NCBI RefSeq assembly: GCF_003952025.1
Contig: NZ_QXGI01000003.1
Coordinates: 1 to 64,000 of the forward strand
DNA: 64,000 bases
Direction of reading: 5' to 3'
Source: Bifidobacterium castoris
GTDB lineage: Bacteria > Actinomycetota > Actinomycetes > Actinomycetales > Bifidobacteriaceae
Below the pieces are notes generated by a model. That model saw nothing but the letters and a program-made list of their open reading frames with translations, had not been told where the DNA came from and did no database searches. Below are positions 18,863 through 27,711 of the stretch, piece by piece; position 1 is the first letter of the stretch; each line of letters opens with the position of its first letter. The position numbers and the translations under genes are program-made.

Positions 18863-21800
18863 ATGAAACAACTTCGATTCAAGGCGCGAGGATTGTGTGC
18901 GCTGATAGCCGCCGCCACGATGGCCTTCGCCGGCCTTGCGACCGCCCCGGCGATGGCCGAGGACGGCGCCGCCGGCTGGAACGCAGCCGCATCAACCGTC
19001 GAACGTCCCCAGACGGTGCCGAGCCTCGATGGCTGGACACAGGGCGACGGCACCTGGACGCTCGGCGAAGGCGCGCATGTCGTCGCCGCGGACGCGCTCG
19101 CCCACCGTGCGCAGGCGCTTGCCCAGGAACTGTCCGCCTTCACCGATGTCGACGTCGCCGCGGCCGGCGGCGCCGCGACCGACAAGGACATCGAACTCGT
19201 CGCCGACGCCGCGCAGCAGTCGAAGCTCGGCGCCGAAGGCTTCACGCTGCGCATCGGCAAGGACGGCTTCAAAGTCATCGGCGCAAGCGATATCGGCGTG
19301 TTCTACGGCACGCGTGCCGTCTCGCAGATGCTGCGGCAAGGTGTGCTGACGATCCCGGCCGGTGAGGTCACATCAAAGCCGAAGTACGCGGAACGCGGCG
19401 CGACGCTGTGCGCCTGCCAGATCAACATGTCGACCGACTGGATCAACCGTTTCCTCGAGGACATGGCCGACCTGCGCCTCAACACGGTGCTCATGGAGAT
19501 GAAACTCAAACCCGAGGAGGCGAACACAAGCAAGGCAGCGACATGGTCATACTACACGCGCGACGACGTCAAGGCCTTCGTGCAGAAGGCGCGTTCCTAC
19601 GGCATCGACGTCATCCCGGAGATCAATTCCCCGGGGCATATGAACATCTGGCTTGAGAACTATCCGGAGTACCAGCTCGCCGACCGCAACGGCAACAAGA
19701 GCGCCGACCGTCTCGACATCACGAATCCGGACGCAGTGCGTTTCTATGAGACGCTCATCGACGAATACGACGGCGTCTTCGACACGGACTACTGGCACAT
19801 GGGCGCCGACGAGTACATGATCGCGTCGAGCTACGCGAACTACCCGAAGCTGCAGCAGTACGCGGTTGACACCTACGGGGCGGGCGCGACGCCGAACGAC
19901 GCGTTCACCGGTTTCATCAACCACATCAACGACTATGTGAAGGCGAAGGGCAAGCATCTGCGCATCTGGAACGATGGCATCGTCACGACGAAGAACGTCA
20001 CGCTCGACAAGGACATCATCGTCGAATACTGGTATTCGGCGGCCGGCGCACGCAGCCCCCAGGACCTGCTCGACAGCGGCAGCGACGTCGTCAACGCGAG
20101 CCAGCGGTTGTATTGGTCGCGCTCGGCGACCGGCTACTCGGTGAATTCGGCGGCGCTGTACAACGACGCGAACTGGAACGTCGGCAGTTTCGACGGCGGT
20201 CGTCAGGTCGACCCGAACAATCCGCATCTGCTTGGCGCGAAGGTCTCAATCTGGCCGGATACCTCGGATTGGATGACCGAGAACGAGGTCGAGCAGCAGA
20301 TCTCGGACAGCCTGCGCTTCATCGCGCAGATGACATGGTCGGCGTCGCGCCCCTGGGCGGACTGGAACGGCATGAAGTCGACGATCGACGCGATCGGCAA
20401 GCCGCTTGCCAACCGTCAGTACGTGTACCAGCCGCTGCGCGCAGGCACCTACGACATCCCGAAGCTCTCATCGGTCGCGGCGGGCCCGTGGACGTTGACG
20501 GCTACCTCCGACGGTTACTACCAGATGCGCGACGATGCGAGCGGCCAATGCCTCGTCATGGACTCCGGCATCGGCGACGGCCTTATCCAAAAGCACCTCA
20601 ACGTCGTCACGCAAGTCGGCGCGCGACCCGGACTCGCCGCGTGCCAGGACATGGGCGTCAGCTGGGCCTCCGAGCGTAACGCCCGTCACGGCACGCGCAA
20701 CGTGCAGAAATGGCAGATCCGCGCCGATGGCAAGGGTCGCTTCTCCCTCGCGCCGGCGCTGACGCAGCAGCGTCTCGCCGTCGCCACCGGCAAGGAATCG
20801 CACATCGATCTCGACCAGATGCGTGCGCTCGGCGGCGACGTCGCCCCGAAGGCGGGCGTCGTCGCGCAGTTCCCGGCCGATCTGGTCTCCGACAACGCGC
20901 TCTTCGACATCGTCGGCCGCTTCGACGTGCAGGCGACGGCCTCGTCGCGCGAAGTGCGTCCGTCCGCGCCGGTCGATGTGACCGTCGAGGTCACGGCCGC
21001 CGGCGACGCCGCCTCCGGCGACGTGACGGTGACGCCGGAACTGCCCGAAGGCTGGAAGGTGATGCCCGACCATGTCGACCTCAAGTCGATTCCCGCCGGC
21101 AAGACCGCGCGCGCCATCTTCCGCGTTGCCAACACGAAGGACGGCATCGCCGAGCTCTCGTTCACCGCGAAGTCGAAGACCGGCGCGACCGGCGTCGCGA
21201 AGGTGACGCTCGACGGCTCGACGGCGCAGCCGCTGCCGGCGCCCGTCGACGCCTCCGAATACGCGGCGGATTCGGTGCAGGACGATGCCGCCGAGCATGC
21301 GCCGATCGGCAACGCCTTCGACGGGGATCTCGCGACGTTCTGGCATACGAAGTGGAATCCGGCCAACGATCCGGTTCCACATTGGATCGCCTTCAAGACC
21401 GGTGAGGACGGCAGGCGCATCGCATCGATTGACATGACGGCGCGGCAGGACAAGATGCAGGGCATCGCGAAGGACTACGAGATCTACGTCGTATCGGCCG
21501 ATACCGCGGTCAGCGTGGGCGCGATGACGGACGCCCAGTGGGGCGCGCCGGTCGCGAAGGGCGCCTTCGAACGCAGCGAGAGCCGTCAGACCGTCGCTTT
21601 GCCCGATTCGATTCCCGAAGGCAAGGTCTACGTCAAGCTCAAGGTGCTCAGCAACTATCCGGATTCGCTGGGCCTCGACGCGTACACGTCGATCGCCGAG
21701 CTGCATGCGAACGTGACTGAAGCGGCGCAGGATCTGACCGCACCGGACCAGCCGACCGACAACCCGGTCGAGCAGGTTACGCCACAGCCGGGCACCGTGG

Positions 21801-22246
21801 ACAAGGACGCGTTGCGCGCCGAGGTCGACAGTGCCGGCGGCCTCGAGGCGGTCGGGTACACGGCGAAGACCTGGACCCCGTTCGCCGCCGCGCTGTCCGA
21901 TGCACGCGGCGTATTGGATGACGCCAAGGCCGACCAGAAGACCGTCGACGCGGTCCTCGCGAAGCTTGTCGCCGCCCGTCAGGCCCTTGTCGAGGTCGAA
22001 GCCGCCAAACCGACGACCGACGACAAGAGCGGCAAGGATGACGCCGCCGCCGCGGCGCAGCCTGCGCCGGGCGACGCCGGTGACAAGCCTGCTGAAACGC
22101 GGTCCTCCGACACGCCGGATCAGTCCGCCGTCGTGGGCAACACCGGCTCGTCGGTGTCCGTGATCGGCCTCGTCGCTGTGATCTGCGCGATTCTCGCGAC
22201 GGTCATCGTTCTGGTGGTGCGCCACATCCGCGACATGGACGAGTGA
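18863..22246 (+). CDS. lnbB: Cell-anchored lacto-N-biosidase (GH20, LnbB type)
   Basis: 1127 aa. Sec signal (AMA near 32); GH20 N-terminal beta domain (about 45-170); GH20 barrel (about 175-500) with the catalytic pair Asp316-Glu317 in HMGADEYM and the substrate-side EINSPGHM; an accessory region; a NEW3-like domain (about 695-790); an F5/8-type CBM32 (about 800-955; FDGDLATFWHTKWN); a FIVAR repeat (about 970-1035); a linker; VGNTG at about 1091; a hydrophobic helix; RHIRDMDE tail. The order matches B. bifidum LnbB, which cuts lacto-N-tetraose into lacto-N-biose and lactose at the surface through an oxazoline intermediate. It follows a sialidase gene and a possible second lacto-N-biosidase. 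A terminator closes the unit. Confidence 0.9.
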   Translation: MKQLRFKARGLCALIAAATMAFAGLATAPAMAEDGAAGWNAAASTVERPQTVPSLDGWTQGDGTWTLGEGAHVVAADALAHRAQALAQELSAFTDVDVAAAGGAATDKDIELVADAAQQSKLGAEGFTLRIGKDGFKVIGASDIGVFYGTRAVSQMLRQGVLTIPAGEVTSKPKYAERGATLCACQINMSTDWINRFLEDMADLRLNTVLMEMKLKPEEANTSKAATWSYYTRDDVKAFVQKARSYGIDVIPEINSPGHMNIWLENYPEYQLADRNGNKSADRLDITNPDAVRFYETLIDEYDGVFDTDYWHMGADEYMIASSYANYPKLQQYAVDTYGAGATPNDAFTGFINHINDYVKAKGKHLRIWNDGIVTTKNVTLDKDIIVEYWYSAAGARSPQDLLDSGSDVVNASQRLYWSRSATGYSVNSAALYNDANWNVGSFDGGRQVDPNNPHLLGAKVSIWPDTSDWMTENEVEQQISDSLRFIAQMTWSASRPWADWNGMKSTIDAIGKPLANRQYVYQPLRAGTYDIPKLSSVAAGPWTLTATSDGYYQMRDDASGQCLVMDSGIGDGLIQKHLNVVTQVGARPGLAACQDMGVSWASERNARHGTRNVQKWQIRADGKGRFSLAPALTQQRLAVATGKESHIDLDQMRALGGDVAPKAGVVAQFPADLVSDNALFDIVGRFDVQATASSREVRPSAPVDVTVEVTAAGDAASGDVTVTPELPEGWKVMPDHVDLKSIPAGKTARAIFRVANTKDGIAELSFTAKSKTGATGVAKVTLDGSTAQPLPAPVDASEYAADSVQDDAAEHAPIGNAFDGDLATFWHTKWNPANDPVPHWIAFKTGEDGRRIASIDMTARQDKMQGIAKDYEIYVVSADTAVSVGAMTDAQWGAPVAKGAFERSESRQTVALPDSIPEGKVYVKLKVLSNYPDSLGLDAYTSIAELHANVTEAAQDLTAPDQPTDNPVEQVTPQPGTVDKDALRAEVDSAGGLEAVGYTAKTWTPFAAALSDARGVLDDAKADQKTVDAVLAKLVAARQALVEVEAAKPTTDDKSGKDDAAAAAQPAPGDAGDKPAETRSSDTPDQSAVVGNTGSSVSVIGLVAVICAILATVIVLVVRHIRDMDE

Positions 22247-22268
22247 GCCACGCCGGACAAGTGATGAC

Positions 22269-22311
22269 CAGTGGGCGGAACGTCAAAAGCGTTCCGCCCA
22301 CTGTTTTGCTT
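22269..22311 (+). terminator. Strong terminator after the lacto-N-biosidase gene
   Basis: CAGTGGGCGGAACG (22269-22282), 7-base loop, CGTTCCGCCCACTG (22290-22303), then TTTTGCTT. Perfect 14-bp stem. Confidence 0.92.
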
Positions 22312-22840
22312 GGTGGGGGCTGCGCCGGCGTATGCATGCGCCGCGATCGCCGTTCATATGATGCCGTGACGGCGTCGGCATCCGGGTGCATGCGGCGCCG
22401 CACCGGTGTGCATTTGTTTGGCGGCGCATCGTGTTCTGCCGCGCGCATGTTGCGCCCCGGCTCCATCTGATCGGCGTATGTATGTATCTCCGGCGCGCGG
22501 ATGCGTCTCGGAATTGTACACACATCTCAGTGCGCGCATAAATCGTTTCTTCGTCCGAACTCTTGATTTATGCGCCGACGCCTGCCGCATATGGCTGTCG
22601 ACATCGGCGAGACCGTGCGATTGTGTTCAGCGACGTGCATTCATGTGCGTATGCGTGGATTGATTGTGCCATATTATTCGATTCCGTCCGATGTGTGCGG
22701 GGAGCGCCGACTCACTCGGATGCACAGCTTGATTGTTCATTCAAAAAAACCGAGCTGTGCGACGACGGACTCCTCATGGCCGCGGTGTTGCCGCTTCGCG
22801 TTGTATCCTGGATCCGACCATTGCTCATGAAAGGGGATAT
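22312..22840. other. Gene-free stretch with recurring GCGTATG/GCGCATG words
   Basis: No supported gene. The stretch is full of words such as GCGTATGCATGCGC (22328), GTGCATGCGGCGC (near 22386), GCGCGCATGTTGCGC (22441), GCGTATGTATG (22474) and GCGTATGCGTG (22647). They resemble the core of the 52-bp repeats at 44.4 kb but are irregularly spaced. The Nudix promoter should lie near the right end. Confidence 0.45.
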
Positions 22841-23278
22841 ATGACGGCTGACGAACCGAATGAGCCGAGACTGATCCGCGTGGTCGGCGCGGCGATCGTC
22901 AAGGACGGCAAGGTGCTGTGCGCGCAAAGGGGTGCAGGGAAGTCGCTCGCCGGATACTGGGAGTTTCCCGGCGGCAAGATCGAAGCGGGGGAGACGCCGC
23001 GCCAGGCGCTCCGACGTGAGATCGAGGAGGAGCTGCTGTGCGAGATCGACGTCGACAAGGAGATCTGCACAAGCGACCACCTCTACGATTTCGGCAGGGT
23101 GGAGCTGACGACCTTCCTGTGCCATCTGATCGAAGGCGTGCCGGTGCTGACCGAGCATGAACGCATCGAATGGATGAATCCGGCCGATATGCCGCAGCTC
23201 AACTGGGCGCCGGTCGATTACGATGCGGTGGAACTGATTTCAATGAGACTTGAAAGGGTTAATAAGAATTATATATAA
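22841..23278 (+). CDS. Nudix hydrolase, MutT/CTP-pyrophosphohydrolase-like
   Basis: 145 aa from the ATG at 22841, with AAAGGGGAT just upstream. The Nudix box covers about 45-67 (GKIEAGETPRQALRREIEEE); the usual late Gly is Leu. The preceding ARGAGKSLAGYWEFPGG matches MutT/NudG-type housecleaning enzymes that hydrolyse oxidised or methylated nucleotides. Which nucleotide it uses cannot be told. It lies at the left border of the accessory island, and downstream sequence changes abruptly to AT-rich. The final residues (VNKNYI) are already in this AT-rich sequence, suggesting an insertion boundary. Confidence 0.85.
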   Translation: MTADEPNEPRLIRVVGAAIVKDGKVLCAQRGAGKSLAGYWEFPGGKIEAGETPRQALRREIEEELLCEIDVDKEICTSDHLYDFGRVELTTFLCHLIEGVPVLTEHERIEWMNPADMPQLNWAPVDYDAVELISMRLERVNKNYI

Positions 23279-23798
23279 TGATATAACTTCTGCTTTATAA
23301 CTCTAGGGTGTCTTCTTTTGTCAATTCTTGAGATATATGTGAACTTTGTTGAAGATCGGAATGATTCTGTGGTCTCGTCTTTGGTGAATGCTACTAAAGA
23401 TTTGTTTTCGTAGTAATGAATTAATAAATCTACTGCTCTACTTCACGTCCTCTGTCTTTGGTTTGATTCTCTAACTTCGAAAAGATCAATAAATAAAGCA
23501 TACTTAGATAAAGGTTTTGTGTAGAGCTCTAGGGATAAAGTGCTGCTGGAGATAATGCTCTGGCTACTTCGCGATTGTTTTCGTAAACCCTATAGATCTT
23601 CGTCGTCGTCATCTGTGAATAAGAGAGGGTTGTTTCACCATCTTTGATTAAAGCCATCAATCTCGTCGAATGGGGGAGAGGTGGTTGGTCGAGTGATTCA
23701 ACTGAATCATATTTAATGCCATGTCAGGATACTGTCATCTAATTTGACTAGGTGGTGACGTCTCTTGCTATCATACCTTTCTATGAAGGGAGGCTATT
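23279..23798. other. AT-rich gene-free stretch before the restriction gene
   Basis: 520 bases, markedly AT-rich compared with the flanking core genes. Only short, unsupported reading frames are present. A perfect dyad at 23694-23709 is the one structured element seen. It probably contains the restriction-gene promoter and the left junction of acquired DNA. Confidence 0.5.
23694..23709. promoter_or_regulatory. TGATTCA-AC-TGAATCA dyad upstream of the restriction gene
   Basis: Perfect 7-bp inverted repeat with a 2-bp spacer, about 90 bases before the restriction-enzyme start. It could be an operator that delays restriction expression, but no controller gene is visible nearby. Confidence 0.4.
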
Positions 23799-25004
23799 GT
23801 GCTAAGTGCCGCTGATGTGCCGCTGGAGCCGTTTCTGGCTCAGTTTGCGCAGTTGAACATTCCTGTTGCGTTCCTAGTGCCTACGCAGACGGGTTACACG
23901 AAGTCAATTATGGATGCGACGGCTCCGGTCCGCGAGCTTCTTGAGGATGCGAGGGTGCATGTCTACGAGGAGCAACTGCAGGGACCGGACAACAAAAAGA
24001 AAGTCGAGTCCTGCTTCGTATATCCCGACCATCTGGAGAAGACTGAGGCGTCACTGTACAGACCTAAGACGAAGCATGGCGATCCGCGCATATGGTTCTC
24101 GGGGCTCAAGCAATACTGCGACCCGTATAACCTTCTCGCACTTGTTGTGATCGATGGTGTCATCTATGTAATCGATTTGTCGAATCCGGACATCGCCCAG
24201 TCTTTGATCGATGGCGGGTATGTGCATAGCTTGCTGACCGCCGATGATACCGAGGGAAGTATCATCGAGCGAGAACTGCTCAGGAAGATTCAGGCGATTC
24301 ACGATGAAGGATTCCTCCCATCGGTCACCGAAGGAGATCCCGGCGTTGGCGATACACTTGAGCATGCGCTCGGCATCAACCGGAACAATGATAAGAACCC
24401 GGACTACAAGGGCATTGAGCTCAAGACGCTACGAGCCAAGCGCAACGGCAAGACCAAGAGGGAGACGAGAAGTACTCTGTTTTCACAGGTGCCCGATGGC
24501 GGGTTGAAGTACCGCGAAATACTTGACACATACGGCAAAATGCAGATTCCTCGGAACAAGGACAAGCCGCGATTCCAGCTTTATGAGACGTTCCGAGTGG
24601 CGCATGTCAATGGATATGGGTTGCTGCTCGATGTGGATGAGGCGAGCGATCGACTGTATATCCTGCATCAGGATCCCGAGACTGGAAAGCAGATGCGGGT
24701 AAGCTGGTGGGATATGTCGGAGCTGCGTAAACGATTGCTGCAAAAGCATCCGCGCACGTTCTGGGTCACCGCTGAATCGGAGACGATCAGTGGTGTAGAG
24801 CATTTCCTGTATACGAAAATCCTCTACACCAAGAATCCGAATACGGCGCTGCTGACCCCGTTGCTGGCCTCCGGCGTGATTACCGTCGATCTCGCTGCTC
24901 ACATCACGGAGGCCGGAAAATATAGGGATCATGGAGCGCTCTTCAAGATAGAGAAGAAGAATCTGCCTCTATTGTTCGCTACTCCTGAGGAGTTCATCCT
25001 TTGA
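23799..25004 (+). CDS. MvaI/BcnI-type restriction endonuclease
   Basis: 401 aa, starting at GTG (23799) with AAGGGAGG 5 bases upstream. The MvaI/BcnI signature is clear: GDTLEHALGI, then PDYKGIELK, giving catalytic Asp202, Glu207 and Lys209 (a PD-(D/E)xK nuclease core), preceded by ~180 residues of an N-terminal domain. Enzymes of this family are monomeric nickases/cutters of CCNGG-type sites (MvaI CCWGG, BcnI CCSGG). The exact site here is not known. The last 11 bases overlap the end of a convergent m5C methyltransferase gene, so both form one restriction-modification system. Confidence 0.88.
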   Translation: MLSAADVPLEPFLAQFAQLNIPVAFLVPTQTGYTKSIMDATAPVRELLEDARVHVYEEQLQGPDNKKKVESCFVYPDHLEKTEASLYRPKTKHGDPRIWFSGLKQYCDPYNLLALVVIDGVIYVIDLSNPDIAQSLIDGGYVHSLLTADDTEGSIIERELLRKIQAIHDEGFLPSVTEGDPGVGDTLEHALGINRNNDKNPDYKGIELKTLRAKRNGKTKRETRSTLFSQVPDGGLKYREILDTYGKMQIPRNKDKPRFQLYETFRVAHVNGYGLLLDVDEASDRLYILHQDPETGKQMRVSWWDMSELRKRLLQKHPRTFWVTAESETISGVEHFLYTKILYTKNPNTALLTPLLASGVITVDLAAHITEAGKYRDHGALFKIEKKNLPLLFATPEEFIL

Positions 25005-26538
25005 TTTCGTCAAGAATGCTATTGACCACCTCTCCCAGAGCTTTACCGAGGAGAGGTGGGACGGCGTTCCCGATTTGCGTGTACTGCGGCACCTGATAGC
25101 GTCGCCGCAGGCCGCCGGTCGTGGTGATGCCGCGGAATTCGAATGCATCGGGGAACGACTGGATTCGTGCCATCTCTCGAACCGACAGCGTGCGCGCTTC
25201 GGTGTAGTGGCACACGTCGTCGGGAATGGACAAGGCGGCGGGCGCCGGAACGCCGCGGCGCAGCGCTCGCTGGGAGAATTTCTTCGTCTTCAGGCCCGCG
25301 AGATATTCAACGAGCCTTTTCTTCGATTTCGGTACGGGCTTGTCGTACTTGAGCAGATGTCCTTCCTTCAGTGCGTTGACGGCTTCGGCGGATAGTTCGT
25401 CTGAAGTGCCGCGCATGACATTTTTGATTTCGTCCGCAATCGGTTTCGTGGTGTTTGCCATGATCTGGTAGATGCGGAACCGCGCTCGCACGCGTGGCGT
25501 GCTGTTGGGGTGCTGCCGATTGAGCATCGGATGCTCGGGATTGGCGAGATGCGTGCCGAGTTCAGAGTTCAGATCGATAACATACTGACTTTGCGGAGCT
25601 GAATTCTCATCCTGCAGATCTCCGATAGCGTCTTCGATGGTGTGCTGCGTTGCGTCGTCATGGAATGCGACGAGCGGTGCGAAGACGGAACTCTCGGCGG
25701 CCTTCTGCCATTCCGGCGTGGTGAGGTCGCGATAGGACCAATGATCCTTATCATAATCGGCATCGTTGTTCTTGACGGCTTCGATCAGCTGCTCGCCCTG
25801 CTTGAACCATTCCGAAGTTTCTTCGGACAGCTGGTCCACGAGATCCTCGCGAATTGCAAGCATGATGAAACGCGGACGATTCTGTGCCACGCCCGCATAA
25901 CGTGCGTTGATCAGGAGCGGACGGGTGACGTAACCGATGGAGGCGAACGCCTTGCAGACTTCGAACCATGCGTAGTAGGTCTTCGATTCCTCTTTGAATG
26001 GTCGGAGGATGCCTTCCACGTTTTCCAGCAACACCATACGCGGGCGTTGGAAATTGACGAACTTCGCGAACTCCCACGGTAGCTGATTGCGCTGGTTGCC
26101 GAGTTCGCGACGTCCGGCAAGCGAAAAGCTCTGGCAAGGTGGTCCGCCGGAGACGAGGTCAACTTCCCCGTGAATGAGCGGACTATGCCGGTCTTCGATG
26201 AACTGGTTCAGTCGACGGATGTCCCCGACGATAAGACGACCAGTGAGGTCATCCGCGTTCCCGACTTCGCTCATGTCGGTTTGCGGTCGTTCGAATGGAT
26301 TGTCTGATAGACGTTCAATGACGTCGTCGGTGTCCGAATCGAGCCAGAGAACGGGACGGTCGGATGGTTTGGTCTGGGCAAACTCCGGAGATCGCATGTC
26401 GACGCCCATGAGATTGAGGGCAAACGTCTCGGCCGGCATGGGGGAGAGCTCATTGGCGAGCAACTCCCCGAAACCGGCGGAATGGAGGCCAAGACTAAGG
26501 CCTCCGCATCCCGCGAAAAGTTCGATGAAGGTGTGCAT
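24994..26538 (-). CDS. DNA (cytosine-5) methyltransferase
   Basis: 514 aa. Motif I FIELFAGCGGLSLGL at the N-terminus; motif IV GGPPCQSFSLAGRR with nucleophile Cys135; motif VI LLENVEGIL with Glu172; motif VIII QNRPRFIML; motif X near the C-terminus (QIGNAVPPLLGKALG). About 50 extra residues lie between motifs I and IV (about 48-100) compared with a typical Dcm-like enzyme. It would protect host DNA from the MvaI/BcnI-type enzyme encoded tail-to-tail with it. The ATG at 26538 is 144 bases from the divergent PIN-like gene. Confidence 0.93.
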   Translation of the reverse strand: MHTFIELFAGCGGLSLGLHSAGFGELLANELSPMPAETFALNLMGVDMRSPEFAQTKPSDRPVLWLDSDTDDVIERLSDNPFERPQTDMSEVGNADDLTGRLIVGDIRRLNQFIEDRHSPLIHGEVDLVSGGPPCQSFSLAGRRELGNQRNQLPWEFAKFVNFQRPRMVLLENVEGILRPFKEESKTYYAWFEVCKAFASIGYVTRPLLINARYAGVAQNRPRFIMLAIREDLVDQLSEETSEWFKQGEQLIEAVKNNDADYDKDHWSYRDLTTPEWQKAAESSVFAPLVAFHDDATQHTIEDAIGDLQDENSAPQSQYVIDLNSELGTHLANPEHPMLNRQHPNSTPRVRARFRIYQIMANTTKPIADEIKNVMRGTSDELSAEAVNALKEGHLLKYDKPVPKSKKRLVEYLAGLKTKKFSQRALRRGVPAPAALSIPDDVCHYTEARTLSVREMARIQSFPDAFEFRGITTTGGLRRRYQVPQYTQIGNAVPPLLGKALGEVVNSILDEIKG

Positions 26539-26682
26539 GACAGTTCAGTATAGGAAAGAAACTGAGAAAAGTCCAGGTGGACGTTGGTCTGGTATCTTAT
26601 AACATTGATGAGGGAGCATATGTGTTGCTGTCCGTTCGGATGAAGCATGAGCTAAAAAAACAGGCCAGATGGAGACTTGAGA

Positions 26683-27711
26683 ATGCAGAGAATAGGTAAA
26701 TATTCTATTATAACTACAGGTGAATTTGATTCGTCTGAGGCAGATGTTATCATTTTAGATTCTAATATATTAATTGATATAGACAAATTTTATTATAAAG
26801 GATTATCTAAGCAATCTTGCGATAATCTTTGTACTCTTTTACATAAGTTCGAAAGAGTTGATGAAGTCGATTATCGCTATGCGCTTATGGAGACTTGCTT
26901 TAGAAGAACGAAGCATGATGCCGCTCATGCGGGAAGGATGATGGATGCAATTTATGCGATGTGGAATAGTGATTTGGGGAAAATAGATGAGATGCTTTCT
27001 CGTGGATCTACGATGGTTGGTAGGGAAACTGGAGGAAGATTCGCGCAGCTTACGGAAGATGAAATTAAGGCGTCCATAGATTTTCCAAGTGTATTATATA
27101 TAATGTATGGAACAAATCTTCATACGATAATGACATATGAAAAAAATGGAAAGAATAGAGGGGATGCTTATTCTGCTCATTGTCGCTGGGTGAGGGATGA
27201 GTTGGGTTGCGTCTCGGCTTATCCGAGGATGGTTGCTCGCTCTTTATTCCTTGGGCAGGCTGACGAGCATAACAGTGCGCGCTCATTGTTGAAGATGGAC
27301 AAGCGCGATATGGCTATTGCGGATAAGGCATGGAATTCTGCATGGGATTGTTTTTTCATGTTTGTTCTTGATGGTTATAGAATGGGAAAAGAGGGAGTTG
27401 TGGATGAAAGATGGCGAAATCGACCTGCACGCGCTGTGCTTGTCACGGCGCGAGACCAAGTATGGATTGATTCCATGTCGAGTTTTCTTGGATATATGCA
27501 AAGTGAAGGGAAGAGTTTTCCGTTCTTAGCTCATACGCTGCGAATAAAAAAAGAATTTTTGGGAATTGCTCGTATGGAAGCGAATCTAGATCGAGAGCAT
27601 CATCAGGCAATGCTGGATAACAACACTGAAGAAAATAGATTTATTGAAACAATTATTAAACTGGAAAATAATATAGGTGTTCAACCTCGCACATTATTTG
27701 ACGTCAAATAG
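26683..27711 (+). CDS. AT-rich PIN-like domain protein, possible defence nuclease
   Basis: 342 aa from the ATG at 26683, with GGAGA 7 bases upstream; a TTG at 26677 is possible. A PIN-like pattern is visible: Asp26 in VIILDSNILIDIDKF, Glu in YRYALMETCFRR, an Asp in NSAWDCFF and an Asp in AVLVTARDQVW, which is the usual order of acidic metal ligands in PIN RNases. The C-terminal part (about 285-342) is helical and charged. GC content is far below its neighbours, so it was probably acquired. It sits next to a restriction-modification pair with no obvious antitoxin partner. Family assignment is by eye; the role in defence is inferred from context. Confidence 0.6.
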   Translation: MQRIGKYSIITTGEFDSSEADVIILDSNILIDIDKFYYKGLSKQSCDNLCTLLHKFERVDEVDYRYALMETCFRRTKHDAAHAGRMMDAIYAMWNSDLGKIDEMLSRGSTMVGRETGGRFAQLTEDEIKASIDFPSVLYIMYGTNLHTIMTYEKNGKNRGDAYSAHCRWVRDELGCVSAYPRMVARSLFLGQADEHNSARSLLKMDKRDMAIADKAWNSAWDCFFMFVLDGYRMGKEGVVDERWRNRPARAVLVTARDQVWIDSMSSFLGYMQSEGKSFPFLAHTLRIKKEFLGIARMEANLDREHHQAMLDNNTEENRFIETIIKLENNIGVQPRTLFDVK

